Assembly: GCA_016787085.1 (NCBI GenBank)
Contig: JAEUVJ010000013.1
Coordinates: forward strand, 62,001-126,000
Direction of reading: 5' to 3'
Length of the DNA: 64,000 nucleotides
Source of the DNA: Chitinophagaceae bacterium
GTDB taxonomy: Bacteria; Bacteroidota; Bacteroidia; Chitinophagales; Chitinophagaceae
Part shown: piece after piece, positions 8,143-17,335 of the stretch
How the letters are laid out: each line of letters begins with the position of its first letter
Position numbering within the stretch: the stretch's first letter is position 1
Notes under the pieces: model-generated
What the model saw: the letters and a program-made list of their open reading frames with translations, nothing else
Database searches by the model: none
What the model was told of the DNA's origin: nothing
Position numbers and translations under genes: made by a program

Positions 8143-8487
8143 ATGAAACAAAAAACTAAAACATGGATGGCAGTCTTAGCGCTGACTTTTATTTCGCTTT
8201 GCTCTTTTGCGCAGGATGAGCAACAAACCGCCACTCCCCGCTGGGTATCTGATAAAGGATACTGGGTAGTAGAAAGTAATATTCATGCACCCCTGAATCA
8301 CATTATCCGGTTTTACGACAACAATGATGTGCTGATCTACAAAGAAACCATCACCGGTATTAAACTGAACCCGGCCAAAAGAAAGGTGAGAATGAAACTG
8401 AAGAAAGTACTGGATGCCTCTGTACTGGCCTGGGAAAAGAATAAACAACCTGAAGAAAACAAAGATTATGTTGCGTCAATCCTCTAA
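8143..8487 (+). CDS. Small secreted protein of unknown function
   Basis: A 114-residue protein with a signal peptide (MKQKTKTWMAVLALTFISLCSFAQ) and a mature part of mixed strand character: RWVSDKGYWVVESN, HIIRFYDNNDVLIYKE, then a basic segment (KLNPAKRKVRMKLKKVLD). It looks like one of the small exported proteins common in Chitinophagaceae, but I do not recognise a named domain. The ATG at 8143 is chosen over a TTG two codons earlier. A strong GC-rich terminator follows, so it is probably a single-gene transcript. Confidence 0.75.
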   Translation: MKQKTKTWMAVLALTFISLCSFAQDEQQTATPRWVSDKGYWVVESNIHAPLNHIIRFYDNNDVLIYKETITGIKLNPAKRKVRMKLKKVLDASVLAWEKNKQPEENKDYVASIL

Positions 8488-8508
8488 TAAGCATAAGGAT
8501 TAGTTTTC

Positions 8509-8542
8509 AAACCCTGCCCCGTCTCCCGGGGCGGGGTTCTTT
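8509..8542 (+). terminator. GC-rich rho-independent terminator
   Basis: CCCTGCCCCG (8512-8521) pairs with CGGGGCGGGG (8527-8536) around a five-base loop and is followed by a T-rich tract. Confidence 0.85.
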
Positions 8543-8642
8543 CGCCAAAAAACTTTCGTCGCCCAAAACCAATCGTATGACGACAATCCAGATCCATCAT
8601 TTCGAATACAGGCCCGAGCACCGTAACTTTATTACTGTTCAC

Positions 8643-9800
8643 ATGCAAAAATACCCGTTCATATTTTCTGACGAGTGGGAGTACCGCATCCGTCGTCACC
8701 TTGCTTTCTGGCTTTTCTGGGGAATATTCCAGGGATTCCTGTATTCATTTATTGCCGCTACCAGTGCTCTTAATTATATTCAGCGACTCCCGTTATCCTT
8801 CCTGGATTCATTTATCTTCCTCTTCGCCCATATGTTTCTTGCTTACTCGCTGATGTATTTTGTCATACCGCGGTTTGTATTAAAGCAAAAATATTGGTTG
8901 ACTGCACTATGGACAATTCTTTGCTTTCTTACAACGGCTGTTATATCCGCCCTGCTGGCCCGTTATGTTGTAGATCCGATAAGAGTTCATCTCATGGGAG
9001 AAACCTATGCACGGAGCTTTTTAAGACCAACAAATATTAACATTCATATGTCCATGATGGCTGGTCTCCGCGGCGGGCTTACCGTAGGCGGTATTGCCGC
9101 GGCTATCAAGCTGATGAAGTACTGGTATGTGAAAGAGCAGCGTAACCTGCAGCTCCAAAAGGAAAATGTGGAATCGCAATTACAACTATTGAAAGCACAG
9201 GTGCACCCTCATTTTTTATTCAATACACTCAACAATATCTATTCTTATACACAAAATACTTCCCCGGTAGCTGCCAAAATGGTATCCGGGCTTTCTGATC
9301 TGCTCCGTTTTATGCTCTATGAAGGTGATCAGCGGGTAGTCCCTTTATCAAAGGAATTAAAAATGGTGCAGGATTATATTAATCTTGAGCAGATCCGTTA
9401 TGGCAACAAATTAGATATTCATCTCGATCTGCCGCAAAAGACCAATGACCTGTATATTGCACCACTGTTGTTGCTGCCGCTGGTAGAGAATTGTTTCAAA
9501 CACGGTACCAGTCATATGCTGGAGCAGCCCTGGATCAGCCTGCAGATAAAACTGGATAATACTAATGTGATGCGGATGAAACTCATCAATGGGAAAACTG
9601 CCGAACCGGCGCCAACGCAGGAAACCAAAGGTATCGGGATCGCTAATGTACAGAAAAGATTAGCCTTGCTTTACCCGGGCAAGCATGAATTTGTGGTCAC
9701 CAGCGATGCCGATGTTTTTATAGTCAACCTGAAAATAGAATTAGAACAAACAACAATGCAGATAAAAACTGCTTCAGAACGCCAGCCAATGTATGCCTGA
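8643..9800 (+). CDS. LytS/YehU-type sensor histidine kinase
   Basis: A membrane histidine kinase of the His_kinase (PF06580) class. Four hydrophobic segments fill the N-terminal half. A short coiled coil (EQRNLQLQKENVESQLQLLKAQ) leads into the phosphoacceptor motif VHPHFLFNTLNNIYSY, and an ATPase domain follows with an N-box-like PLVENCFKHG and GIGIANVQKRL. It phosphorylates the LytTR regulator encoded immediately downstream, with which it overlaps by eight bases. The start is uncertain: ATG 8643 begins the conserved-looking MQKYPFIFSDEW, while an in-frame ATG at 8577 adds 22 residues of unclear value. The signal sensed is unknown. Confidence 0.92.
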   Translation: MQKYPFIFSDEWEYRIRRHLAFWLFWGIFQGFLYSFIAATSALNYIQRLPLSFLDSFIFLFAHMFLAYSLMYFVIPRFVLKQKYWLTALWTILCFLTTAVISALLARYVVDPIRVHLMGETYARSFLRPTNINIHMSMMAGLRGGLTVGGIAAAIKLMKYWYVKEQRNLQLQKENVESQLQLLKAQVHPHFLFNTLNNIYSYTQNTSPVAAKMVSGLSDLLRFMLYEGDQRVVPLSKELKMVQDYINLEQIRYGNKLDIHLDLPQKTNDLYIAPLLLLPLVENCFKHGTSHMLEQPWISLQIKLDNTNVMRMKLINGKTAEPAPTQETKGIGIANVQKRLALLYPGKHEFVVTSDADVFIVNLKIELEQTTMQIKTASERQPMYA

Positions 9801-10509
9801 AATCAATACCATAAAATGCCTGATCGTAGATGATGAACCCCCCGCCCGGGAGATCATCAGAAGGTATATTGAACAGGTGCCTACACTTGAACTGACTGGC
9901 GAATGTGCCAATGCCATCCAGGCTTTTACATTGCTGCAGCAAAAAAAAGTGGACCTGCTATTCCTTGACATCCGTATGCCCCAGCTGAACGGCAATGATT
10001 TTTTAAAAACATTGAAGAATCCGCCAAAAATTATTTTTACAACCGCTTATTCTGAATATGCGCTGGAGGGTTACGAGCTGGACGTTATTGACTACCTGAT
10101 GAAGCCTATCCCTTTCGACCGCTTCTTAAAGGCGGTGAATAAGGCATTCCAGCAAACAGATTTGAAAGATGAAACTCCCGGCACGGCAGAGGAAAAGAAA
10201 AACGATTCATTTGTTTACTTCCGTGCCGACAGGAAAATGATCAAGGTCATGCTGCAGGATATATTGTACATCGAAAGCATGAAAGATTATATCAAGGTAT
10301 TTACGACCGGTGGTACCATCATTACCAAACAATCCATCAGTTCGGTCGAAGCCATGCTACCGGAAAAAGATTTTATCCGCACACACCGCTCTTTTATAGT
10401 CTCGGCCAAGCATATCAAATCTTATACATCAGAACTGATCGAAATAAAAAATACCGAGATCCCCATCGGGAAGCTATTCAGGAATGAAGTGATGAAAACA
10501 CTTGGCTGA
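9793..10509 (+). CDS. LytTR-family response regulator
   Basis: A 238-residue regulator. The receiver domain (about 8-120) has the acidic pocket DDE (13-15), the phosphorylated Asp59 (LFLDIRMPQ) and the conserved Lys in LMKPIPF. The LytTR DNA-binding domain (about 140-238) begins FVYFRADRKMIKV and contains YIESMKDYIKVF and FIRTHRSFIVS. The start codon overlaps the end of the kinase gene, so the two are translationally coupled partners. It ends four bases before the tail of the solA-like gene. Confidence 0.95.
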   Translation: MPEINTIKCLIVDDEPPAREIIRRYIEQVPTLELTGECANAIQAFTLLQQKKVDLLFLDIRMPQLNGNDFLKTLKNPPKIIFTTAYSEYALEGYELDVIDYLMKPIPFDRFLKAVNKAFQQTDLKDETPGTAEEKKNDSFVYFRADRKMIKVMLQDILYIESMKDYIKVFTTGGTIITKQSISSVEAMLPEKDFIRTHRSFIVSAKHIKSYTSELIEIKNTEIPIGKLFRNEVMKTLG

Positions 10510-10513
10510 AATC

Positions 10514-11689
10514 TTACAGGAATCGTTTTGCCCCTAAAAAACCGACTGGGTGATCAGTTCTTCCCGTTATTGCCAGGTCAGCGAGTACTTCTCCGATTAC
10601 AGAAGCAAACTTAAAACCATGCCCGCTGAAACCACAGGCAATGGTGACCTGATCTTCATAACCCGGCAATCGGTCAATGATAAAATGCTCATCGGGTGTG
10701 TTACTGTACAAACAGGTTTTAGTGGCTACCACAGAATCAAAAATACCCGGCAGGTATTTATCCATAACATACCGGATGTTTTCCATATCGTCTGCAGTCG
10801 TTTCCCTGTTCACCCGATCCGGATCGCTGATCTCCCCGGGATAGTGATAGGCTAATTTCAATCCATTGGGTTCACCAAACTGATCTTCGGGCAAAACAGG
10901 AAAACCATAATAACATCCGGGTCTTTCATCATCTGCTATCATCCAGCAGGGAAACTCATTTAATAAAAAGCCTTTCTCTTTTTTCGGCCTGACCCATGCC
11001 ACAAACTGGCGTGTCGCTTTAATGGCTTCCCGGAAAACAGGTGCCAGTTTTCCTGACCATGCGCCGGACGAAATAATGAGCTGACCGCAATGGTAGATAT
11101 CCTTATCCGTTTGCACGGTAATACTGTCTCCTGTTTTTTTCCAGCTTATCGCTTTCTCACCGATATGAATTGTTGCTCCGTAACTATTTGCCAGCCGGGC
11201 ATAAAGTTTTATGACTTTTTCCGGTGTGATAAATCCGGCTTCCGGCTCAAAGAGTGATTCAAAATCACCGGGAATACTGAATGCAGGGAATTGCCTTGCA
11301 GCACTTTTGCTGTCAGAAACATTGAGTGGTATGTTGTACAACCCGGCAGATCTTTTTACACCTTTTATCATTTCATGCTCCGGAGAGCCGAAATAGACGA
11401 GACCTGCCTGATAATACACCTGCTCACCGTTTTCTTTTTCTAAATCACTCCAGTTTGCATAAGCTCTTTGTAAAAGGGGAACATAGTCCGGGTGTTCAAA
11501 ATATGCTTTGCGGATGATACGGCTCTGGCCGGCATGAGAACCAAATTCATGGGTGATATCAAATTGTTCGATACCAAGAACTTTATATCCACGCTTTGCT
11601 AAATAATAACAGGCAGCGGCACCCATAGAACCAACGCCGATGACAATTACATCGAAAATATTATCAGCAGTTATTGATTGATGCGGCAA
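10514..11689 (-). CDS. solA: SolA/monomeric sarcosine oxidase-family FAD amine oxidase
   Basis: A 391-residue FAD-dependent oxidase of the N-methyltryptophan oxidase/monomeric sarcosine oxidase family, which demethylates N-methylated amino acids and releases formaldehyde and hydrogen peroxide. The Rossmann motif is VIGVGSMGAAACYYLAKRG near residue 15, HAGQSRIIRKAYFEHPDYVPL is typical, and Cys in TKTCLYSNTPDEHF matches the covalent FAD-attachment Cys of the family. The frame has no ATG before the Rossmann motif and a stop lies five codons upstream, so the start must be the TTG at 11689 or a non-standard codon. The exact substrate is not known. Confidence 0.88.
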   Translation of the reverse strand: MPHQSITADNIFDVIVIGVGSMGAAACYYLAKRGYKVLGIEQFDITHEFGSHAGQSRIIRKAYFEHPDYVPLLQRAYANWSDLEKENGEQVYYQAGLVYFGSPEHEMIKGVKRSAGLYNIPLNVSDSKSAARQFPAFSIPGDFESLFEPEAGFITPEKVIKLYARLANSYGATIHIGEKAISWKKTGDSITVQTDKDIYHCGQLIISSGAWSGKLAPVFREAIKATRQFVAWVRPKKEKGFLLNEFPCWMIADDERPGCYYGFPVLPEDQFGEPNGLKLAYHYPGEISDPDRVNRETTADDMENIRYVMDKYLPGIFDSVVATKTCLYSNTPDEHFIIDRLPGYEDQVTIACGFSGHGFKFASVIGEVLADLAITGRTDHPVGFLGAKRFL

Positions 11690-11720
11690 ACACCTGGAGA
11701 TTTATAATTGTGAAGAGATT

Positions 11721-14048
11721 TTACTCCAATATCCGCAGCTTCGCATAATTCAGCATGATCTTCTTCTCCCCGTTCATCTCAAACTTTACGGTAGCAATGG
11801 GATTATGCGCCGCCCCTTCCATCTTTGTCACTTCCCCAAAACCGAATTTCTGGTGCTCCACTTTCTGACCTACCTGTAAATTGGAAGTATCACTGGCTAC
11901 AAAATCAGCAGAAGGAACATGGTCTCTGGTCTGTGGTCTTGCCACAGGCGTGAGATAAGATGGTTTTGAACTTTCACTTTTGGGCTTAGATCCCCACCCG
12001 GATCCTCCCGAGGCACCAAAACCCTTGTTCATCCGGTCAAAAGCGGATGCGCCAAAGCTACTTTGATTTTTGGTACCGCCACCAGCAAAACTCCTGTCTA
12101 AATATTTTTCCGGTAATTCATCTAAGAAACGGCTCGGCTCATTCTGTACCAATGAACCAAACTTATACCGCGTATTGGCATAACTGATCCAGAGCCGGCT
12201 CTTCGCCCTTGTTATGACTACGTAAAATAAACGACGCTCTTCTTCCAGCTCTTCCCTTGTATTAATGCTCATCGCATTGGGGAAAAGCATTTCTTCCAGG
12301 CCGGCTGCAAACACGCAGCTAAATTCAAGCCCTTTGGCAGCATGAATGGTCATCAGTTTCACCGTATCTGCATCTGGGTCCTTTTCGTCTGCATCGGTAA
12401 GTAAGGTTATCTGCTGTAAATAAGAGCCCAGTCTTTTGTCGCCCACCTCCCCTTCGTCATTATCAGGGCTTTCCGTCCATTCCTTGATGCTGTTCAGCAA
12501 CTCCTGTGTGTTCTCATAACGCTGTACGCCTTCTGTACTCTTATCATTGAAAAGTTCCCTGACGATATTCGTTTGTTTGCCAACATGGAAAGCTACTTCA
12601 TAAGCATTCTTTGTCTGCAACATGCTGGCAAAACTCTTTATCATCAATACAAACTCTTCGATTGCCTGCAGTGAACCTGCTTTGAAACCATATTTTGCTG
12701 CATTCTCCAGTACTTCCCATACGGAAATATTATTTTCATTGGCCGCGAGAATAGCACGATCCACTGATGTTTTTCCTATTCCCCTTGCGGGGTAATTGAT
12801 GATCCGCTTTAATGCTTCTTCATCCCTTGGATTGACCAGTAAACGCAAATAAGCCACCAGGTCTTTGATCTCTTTGCGCTGGTAAAAACTGATGCCGCCA
12901 TAGATCGTATAGGCTATACCCATACGGCGAAGGCTTTCTTCAAAAGCACGGCTTTGCGCATTGGTGCGATAGAGAATGGCAAACTCCTTATTCTTATAAT
13001 GATTACGCAGTTTCTGCTCCTGTATGGTGTCAGCGACGAATTTGCCTTCGTCGTTATCCGTCATTGTCCGTATCAGTTTTATTTTTTCTCCTTCCCCATT
13101 CTCCGTGAACAATATTTTTTCGATCTGCCCTTTATTATTACTGATCACTTCATTGGCTACATGCAGGATGCTTTTCGTGCTGCGGTAATTCTGTTCCAGC
13201 TTCACCACTTTCACATCGTCATAATCTTTCTGGAACTGCAGGATATTCTGAATAGTAGCACCACGGAAACTGTAAATACTTTGTGCATCATCCCCCACCA
13301 CGCAGACATTCTCATGCATGGCACCGAGCAATTTAATGATCTCGTACTGGGCCGGGTTTGTATCCTGGTATTCGTCAATCAGAACATATTTGAATTTATG
13401 CTGGTACTTACTCAGGCTTTCAGGAAAATTCTTCAGTAACTCATAGAATTTCAGCAACAGGTCATCGAAATCCATAGCGCCATTCTTAAAACAGCGTTGT
13501 ACATAGGCTGCATATATTTGAGAAATAGCCGGCCGGTTGGCCCGCATATCTTCCTGTTGCAGGTAATAATCATTGGCATATTCTGCCGGACCTACCAGCG
13601 CATTCTTGGCTGAAGATATCCTGTTGTAAACGGTATTGGGCTTATAATGTTTGTCATCCAGGTCCAGCTCGTTGATCACCGTTTTGACCACACTCTTTGC
13701 ATCATCGGTGTCATAAATGGTGAAATTGTTCGGATAGCCCAGCCGTTGTGCTTCCGAACGCAACATCCTGGCAAATACGCTGTGAAAAGTGCCGATATAT
13801 AAATTACGGGCTTCATTGTTGCCCAGTATTCTTTCCACCCTTTCTTTCATTTCCTTTGCCGCTTTATTGGTAAAGGTCAGGGCAAGGATATTGAAGGCGT
13901 CCACACCATTCGCCATCAGGTGGGCAATACGGGTGGTCAGCACTTTTGTTTTACCACTGCCGGCGCCGGCCACGATCATCAGCGGGCCATCAATATGCAA
14001 TACAGCTTCCTGCTGCCGTTCATTTAAACCTTTCAGATAATCCACCAT
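11721..14048 (-). CDS. pcrA: ATP-dependent DNA helicase, UvrD/PcrA family
   Basis: A 775-residue superfamily 1A 3'-5' helicase used in nucleotide-excision and mismatch repair and in clearing proteins from DNA. Motifs in order are Walker A GAGSGKT (28-34), LTFTNKAAKEM, the Walker B segment LIDEYQDTNPAQ, GDDAQSIYSFRGA, EQNYRS, and VITRAKSRLWISYANTR. A low-complexity Gly/Ser-rich linker precedes the C-terminal Tudor-like domain (VGQKVEHQKFGFGEVTKMEG) that contacts RNA polymerase in PcrA/UvrD. Length and order are those of an intact family member. Confidence 0.96.
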   Translation of the reverse strand: MVDYLKGLNERQQEAVLHIDGPLMIVAGAGSGKTKVLTTRIAHLMANGVDAFNILALTFTNKAAKEMKERVERILGNNEARNLYIGTFHSVFARMLRSEAQRLGYPNNFTIYDTDDAKSVVKTVINELDLDDKHYKPNTVYNRISSAKNALVGPAEYANDYYLQQEDMRANRPAISQIYAAYVQRCFKNGAMDFDDLLLKFYELLKNFPESLSKYQHKFKYVLIDEYQDTNPAQYEIIKLLGAMHENVCVVGDDAQSIYSFRGATIQNILQFQKDYDDVKVVKLEQNYRSTKSILHVANEVISNNKGQIEKILFTENGEGEKIKLIRTMTDNDEGKFVADTIQEQKLRNHYKNKEFAILYRTNAQSRAFEESLRRMGIAYTIYGGISFYQRKEIKDLVAYLRLLVNPRDEEALKRIINYPARGIGKTSVDRAILAANENNISVWEVLENAAKYGFKAGSLQAIEEFVLMIKSFASMLQTKNAYEVAFHVGKQTNIVRELFNDKSTEGVQRYENTQELLNSIKEWTESPDNDEGEVGDKRLGSYLQQITLLTDADEKDPDADTVKLMTIHAAKGLEFSCVFAAGLEEMLFPNAMSINTREELEEERRLFYVVITRAKSRLWISYANTRYKFGSLVQNEPSRFLDELPEKYLDRSFAGGGTKNQSSFGASAFDRMNKGFGASGGSGWGSKPKSESSKPSYLTPVARPQTRDHVPSADFVASDTSNLQVGQKVEHQKFGFGEVTKMEGAAHNPIATVKFEMNGEKKIMLNYAKLRILE

Positions 14049-14157
14049 ATTCGTACATCACCCCGCCTTTTGGCAATGGGCATCAGGCCTGCAAGTTACA
14101 GCATAGACAGGAGGGCAGGAGAGGATGTAATAAAAAATAAAAGGAAAATTATCCCCG

Positions 14158-14310
14158 TTAAGAACCGCGTTGAGAACCGCCGGTCAGCTTCGTGTTCTTT
14201 GATATGGCTTTTGAGTTGGCCTTTCCTTTCACCGAAGGAAAACCGGGGGCATTTTTCTGCTGCTGACCTTTTTTCTTGCCTTTCTTATTACTGTTGTTGA
14301 GAAGTGACAT
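14158..14310 (-). CDS. Short basic protein of 50 residues, conserved-looking
   Basis: An ATG at 14310 opens a 50-codon frame: MSLLNNSNKK, a run of Lys, Gly and Gln, then PGFPSVKGKANSK and the end GGSQRGS. It is rich in Lys, Gly, Ser and Gln with almost no hydrophobic core, so it is probably disordered and may bind nucleic acid or ribosomes. From memory, similar short proteins starting MSLLNN and ending GGSQRGS occur in Chitinophagaceae; this needs a search. An exact TAAATTTG promoter element lies about 30 bases upstream. Function unknown. Confidence 0.7.
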   Translation of the reverse strand: MSLLNNSNKKGKKKGQQQKNAPGFPSVKGKANSKAISKNTKLTGGSQRGS

Positions 14311-14338
14311 AGGACGATTGCTTTTATTTATAGCGATA

Positions 14339-14346
14339 CAAATTTA
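14339..14346 (-). promoter_or_regulatory. -7 promoter element for the 50-residue protein gene
   Basis: TAAATTTG on the minus strand is an exact TAnnTTTG match ending 28 bases before the ATG at 14310. No clear TTG was seen at the -33 distance. Confidence 0.5.
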
Positions 14347-14451
14347 ATGATCGTATTTCATTTTTTAAAAAGCAAGATTTTGAGATTACCGTATTAAAAG
14401 AAAAGGGGGAATGGCGCCATGCCGTTCCCCCAGATATTAATTACCGGTTAT

Positions 14452-15402
14452 TTATTTCGGGTATTTTTCCACTTTATTGGTTATAGGTTTTACGGTTCGC
14501 AGGTAAGCATAAATAGCACGCAGGTCTTCCTCTTTCATAGTACCATACATGGACCACGGCATGATCGAGTTTTCTTTACCCGGGTCTGCATTCACTTTTT
14601 CAGGCGAAGCATTCACTTTGAACTTATTCACGAATGCATCCTCACTCCATGTACCAATACCTGTGGCACTGTCAGGCGTAATGTTCGCAACGGTTACTTT
14701 TAAGAAGCCAAGATCAAATAAGAATCCTCCGGCAAATAATTTGGAGAAATCCGGTCCCTGCGGCCCCATCGGAGTATGACATTCAGAACAGACAGCGGCA
14801 TTGACGAGGTATTCGCCGTATTTGATCTTATCGGAAGGGGAGGGCATGGTATTGCTGGCCAGTGTATTTTCCGGCAAAGGTCCAAACATAGACGGCGGTA
14901 TCAGCAGCTTTCGCGGGGGCGTAGTATTGTCTATTGGCTTCAGTGTTCGCAGGTAGGCGATAATAGAATACACATCATCCCGGGTCATCTTGCTGTAATG
15001 ATGATAAGGCATCATCGGGAAGAGGGTATCGCCTTTTTTGTTGACACCTTCCGTCAAAGCCCGTGCAATTTCATCATCTGTCCAGTCTTTTAGCGCAAAA
15101 GGCGTAATGTTGGGAGGTGTTACTTCCCCGGGAATACCTTCTGCTTTGCCAAAGGTAATGCCACCACCGCCCTCGGTTCCGGGTATTACCGGCATAGCGA
15201 ATTTTGTGATGTCTCTCTTGCTGTGGCAATCCATGCACATGGTGACATGGTGGGCCAGGTATTCGCCCCTGGCAGCGGCTTTGCTGAGTGAGTCTTTGTT
15301 TTCGGCGGGTCCGGTTTCTTTTGTTTCATTGTTGCAGGAAGAGAAATAAATGGCAGTCATACATGTGACAAGTATTACTGCCAACACAAAGAACTTTCTC
15401 AT
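14452..15402 (-). CDS. Diheme c-type cytochrome lipoprotein
   Basis: A 316-residue lipoprotein with the lipobox Cys at about residue 23 (YFSSCNN) and two cytochrome c domains. Heme sites are CMDCH (56-60) and CSECH (205-209). Met residues that could be distal ligands lie in SIMPWSMYG and FPMMPYHHY. Each domain ends in the family's helix (IIAYLRTLKPI and IYAYLRTVKPI). The duplicated layout resembles cytochrome subunits of periplasmic alcohol or sorbose dehydrogenases, but no dehydrogenase gene is adjacent. It probably carries electrons at the membrane surface. It appears to be a single-gene transcript. Confidence 0.92.
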   Translation of the reverse strand: MRKFFVLAVILVTCMTAIYFSSCNNETKETGPAENKDSLSKAAARGEYLAHHVTMCMDCHSKRDITKFAMPVIPGTEGGGGITFGKAEGIPGEVTPPNITPFALKDWTDDEIARALTEGVNKKGDTLFPMMPYHHYSKMTRDDVYSIIAYLRTLKPIDNTTPPRKLLIPPSMFGPLPENTLASNTMPSPSDKIKYGEYLVNAAVCSECHTPMGPQGPDFSKLFAGGFLFDLGFLKVTVANITPDSATGIGTWSEDAFVNKFKVNASPEKVNADPGKENSIMPWSMYGTMKEEDLRAIYAYLRTVKPITNKVEKYPK

Positions 15403-15502
15403 TTGATTGGTGATTTAGTGGAGAATATAGTTGGCTGTTAAAGGTTGGGAAATTTGAAGAAAAAAACAATACTTTCTTTGGTGTATTGTTCCTGCGAAAA
15501 GA

Positions 15503-16609
15503 TCAGAACCCCGGTAGCCCCTGCGTTTCCATACGTTCATTCATTACTACTATGGCGGCCCTGTATCCTTTGCTGATCCTTCCCAGTTCATGGTCGCGGC
15601 CGATTAGTTTTGCCGGATAAAGGCTGCACATACGTAATGCCTCATCAAGAGATATGCCTGCGTGTATTACCAGGTTGCTGACCGCTTTATCCATCGTTAA
15701 TGCCGATCCGGAAAGGATACCCAAAGATTCGTATTTATCACCGGCCAGTTCATGCGGATAATATCCCTTATCGGTTTCTGTTACCGCGTCGGTGATCACA
15801 AAGAGCCGTTCCTTCATAACCGCTTTTGCAATGCGTATCGCTGCATAGTCAACATGATGGCCATCCGGGATAATGCTTGCCCTCACTGAGTTGTGGTCCA
15901 TTGTTGCCCCCACCAATCCCGGCTGGCGATGCTGTAGGGGGCTCATGGCATTGTATAAATGAGTGACGGCTGAAATACCATGGGAGAAACCGGTAATTGC
16001 TTCATTATACGTTGCATTACTATGACCGGCAGAGATAATGATGTCATGAGAAAGAATAAGATCAGTGACTTCTTTGCTGCACACTTCAGGCGCCAGGGTG
16101 ATTATTTTGATAACACCCTTGCCGTAGTTCAATAACTCTTCGACTTGTCTCACAGAAGGGGAGTGTATCAGCGATTCTATATGAGCCCCTCTTTTTACCG
16201 GGTTGATCCAAGGACCTTCAATATGCAGGCCGAGTACTCCTTTGCCGTCCTTACCCCAGTAGTCTTTCACCGCATCAATACATTGATAAAAGACGTCGTA
16301 GGTATTTGTGGCTACCGTTGGCATACAAAAAGCAGCGCCGCCGCTATTGCAATATTCATTCAGCTTATACAAAGAATCCGCTTCGGGATATACCGCCAGC
16401 AGTTTACCATAAGCGCCATAGATCTGCAGATCAATAAAGGCCGGGGCCAGAAAGCATCCCGGAAAATTCTCCACCGCTATTTCTTTACTCAGGGATGCCA
16501 AAGAAACGATATCTACAATGATCCCATTATCTTTAACGACAGCCTGGCCGCTCAACCAGTTCTCGCCGGTGAAGATCCGGTCTGCACTATATGCTTTTAA
16601 TTCAGGCAA
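15503..16609 (-). CDS. nagA: N-acetylglucosamine-6-phosphate deacetylase
   Basis: A 368-residue amidohydrolase that removes acetate from GlcNAc-6-phosphate during amino-sugar or wall recycling. Visible motifs are LHIEGPWINPVKRGAH (metal and substrate loop), ISAGHSNATY, VTHLYNAMSPLQHR and VITDAVTETDKG with the catalytic Asp. No ATG precedes the conserved AYSADRIFTGENW. The TTG at 16609 (MPELKAYSAD) is chosen, with AGGAAA upstream; a TTG at 16657 would overlap the preceding gene. It follows the OmpR-type regulator gene by 34 bases on the same strand and may be read through from it. No other nag genes are nearby. Confidence 0.9.
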   Translation of the reverse strand: MPELKAYSADRIFTGENWLSGQAVVKDNGIIVDIVSLASLSKEIAVENFPGCFLAPAFIDLQIYGAYGKLLAVYPEADSLYKLNEYCNSGGAAFCMPTVATNTYDVFYQCIDAVKDYWGKDGKGVLGLHIEGPWINPVKRGAHIESLIHSPSVRQVEELLNYGKGVIKIITLAPEVCSKEVTDLILSHDIIISAGHSNATYNEAITGFSHGISAVTHLYNAMSPLQHRQPGLVGATMDHNSVRASIIPDGHHVDYAAIRIAKAVMKERLFVITDAVTETDKGYYPHELAGDKYESLGILSGSALTMDKAVSNLVIHAGISLDEALRMCSLYPAKLIGRDHELGRISKGYRAAIVVMNERMETQGLPGF

Positions 16610-16643
16610 TAGGTATTTTTCCTGTAAAAATAAGACATGAAAA

Positions 16644-17330
16644 TCAGGCCACCACAAAACGATAGCCGATCCCCTTGATCGTAATGATCTCCAGCGAAGG
16701 GTCCTCTTTTAAATAACTCCGGAGTTTGGTGATATAGACATCGAGGTTGCGGGAATTGAAGAAAGAGTCGTTTCCCCAGAGCAGGTTAAGTATGTCTTTG
16801 CGGTCAATGATCGCTGACCGGTTCTCATATAGTAATTTGAGTAATTCACTTTCCCGGTAAGAAAGCTTCCGGTCTTCTTTACCGGTGCTGAGCACCTGGC
16901 GGTGTATCTGAAAATTGTATTTGCCGATCGTGATGTTATCACCAATGGTCTTTTGCGGACCATCTGTACGGCCACGCAACAGGTTTTGTATGCGCACGAT
17001 CAGCTCTTCCATGCTAAAGGGCTTGCGTATGTAGTCGTTGCCGCCGATAGTAAACCCCTTTACCACATCTTCTGTCTGCGTTTTGGCTGTCAGGAAAATG
17101 ATAGGAACTTCCTCATTCAGTTCCCGTATCTCATCTGCAATAGTAAAACCATCCTTGTTCGGAAGCATGATATCCAATACACAGACATCCGGGTTTGTTT
17201 TTTTGAACAAAGCAGTGGCCTTGCCGCCGTCGCTTTCCATGATCACGTCAAAGCCGCGGCTTTCCAGGCTTTCCTTTACGATCTTGCCAAGGAACAATTC
17301 ATCTTCTACATAAAAAACTTTTACTGCCAT
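16644..17330 (-). CDS. OmpR-family response regulator
   Basis: A 228-residue regulator. The receiver domain has an EDE acidic pocket (9-11), phosphorylated Asp53 (CVLDIMLPNKDG), Thr in LTAK and Lys in IRKPFSM. The winged-helix output domain (about 130-228) has KLSYRESELLKLLYENRSAIIDR and the recognition-helix/wing segment FNSRNLDVYITKLRSYLKEDPS with IKGIGYRFV at the end. It starts 5 bases after the kinase gene. OmpR-type regulators bind direct repeats with about 10-11 base spacing, which fits the shared box at 19135-19171 and 24081-24117. Confidence 0.95.
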   Translation of the reverse strand: MAVKVFYVEDELFLGKIVKESLESRGFDVIMESDGGKATALFKKTNPDVCVLDIMLPNKDGFTIADEIRELNEEVPIIFLTAKTQTEDVVKGFTIGGNDYIRKPFSMEELIVRIQNLLRGRTDGPQKTIGDNITIGKYNFQIHRQVLSTGKEDRKLSYRESELLKLLYENRSAIIDRKDILNLLWGNDSFFNSRNLDVYITKLRSYLKEDPSLEIITIKGIGYRFVVA

Positions 17331-17335
17331 ATCCG

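Noticed and set aside
12954..13439. 161-residue plus-strand frame
   Set aside because: It lies inside the clearly coding helicase gene on the opposite strand.
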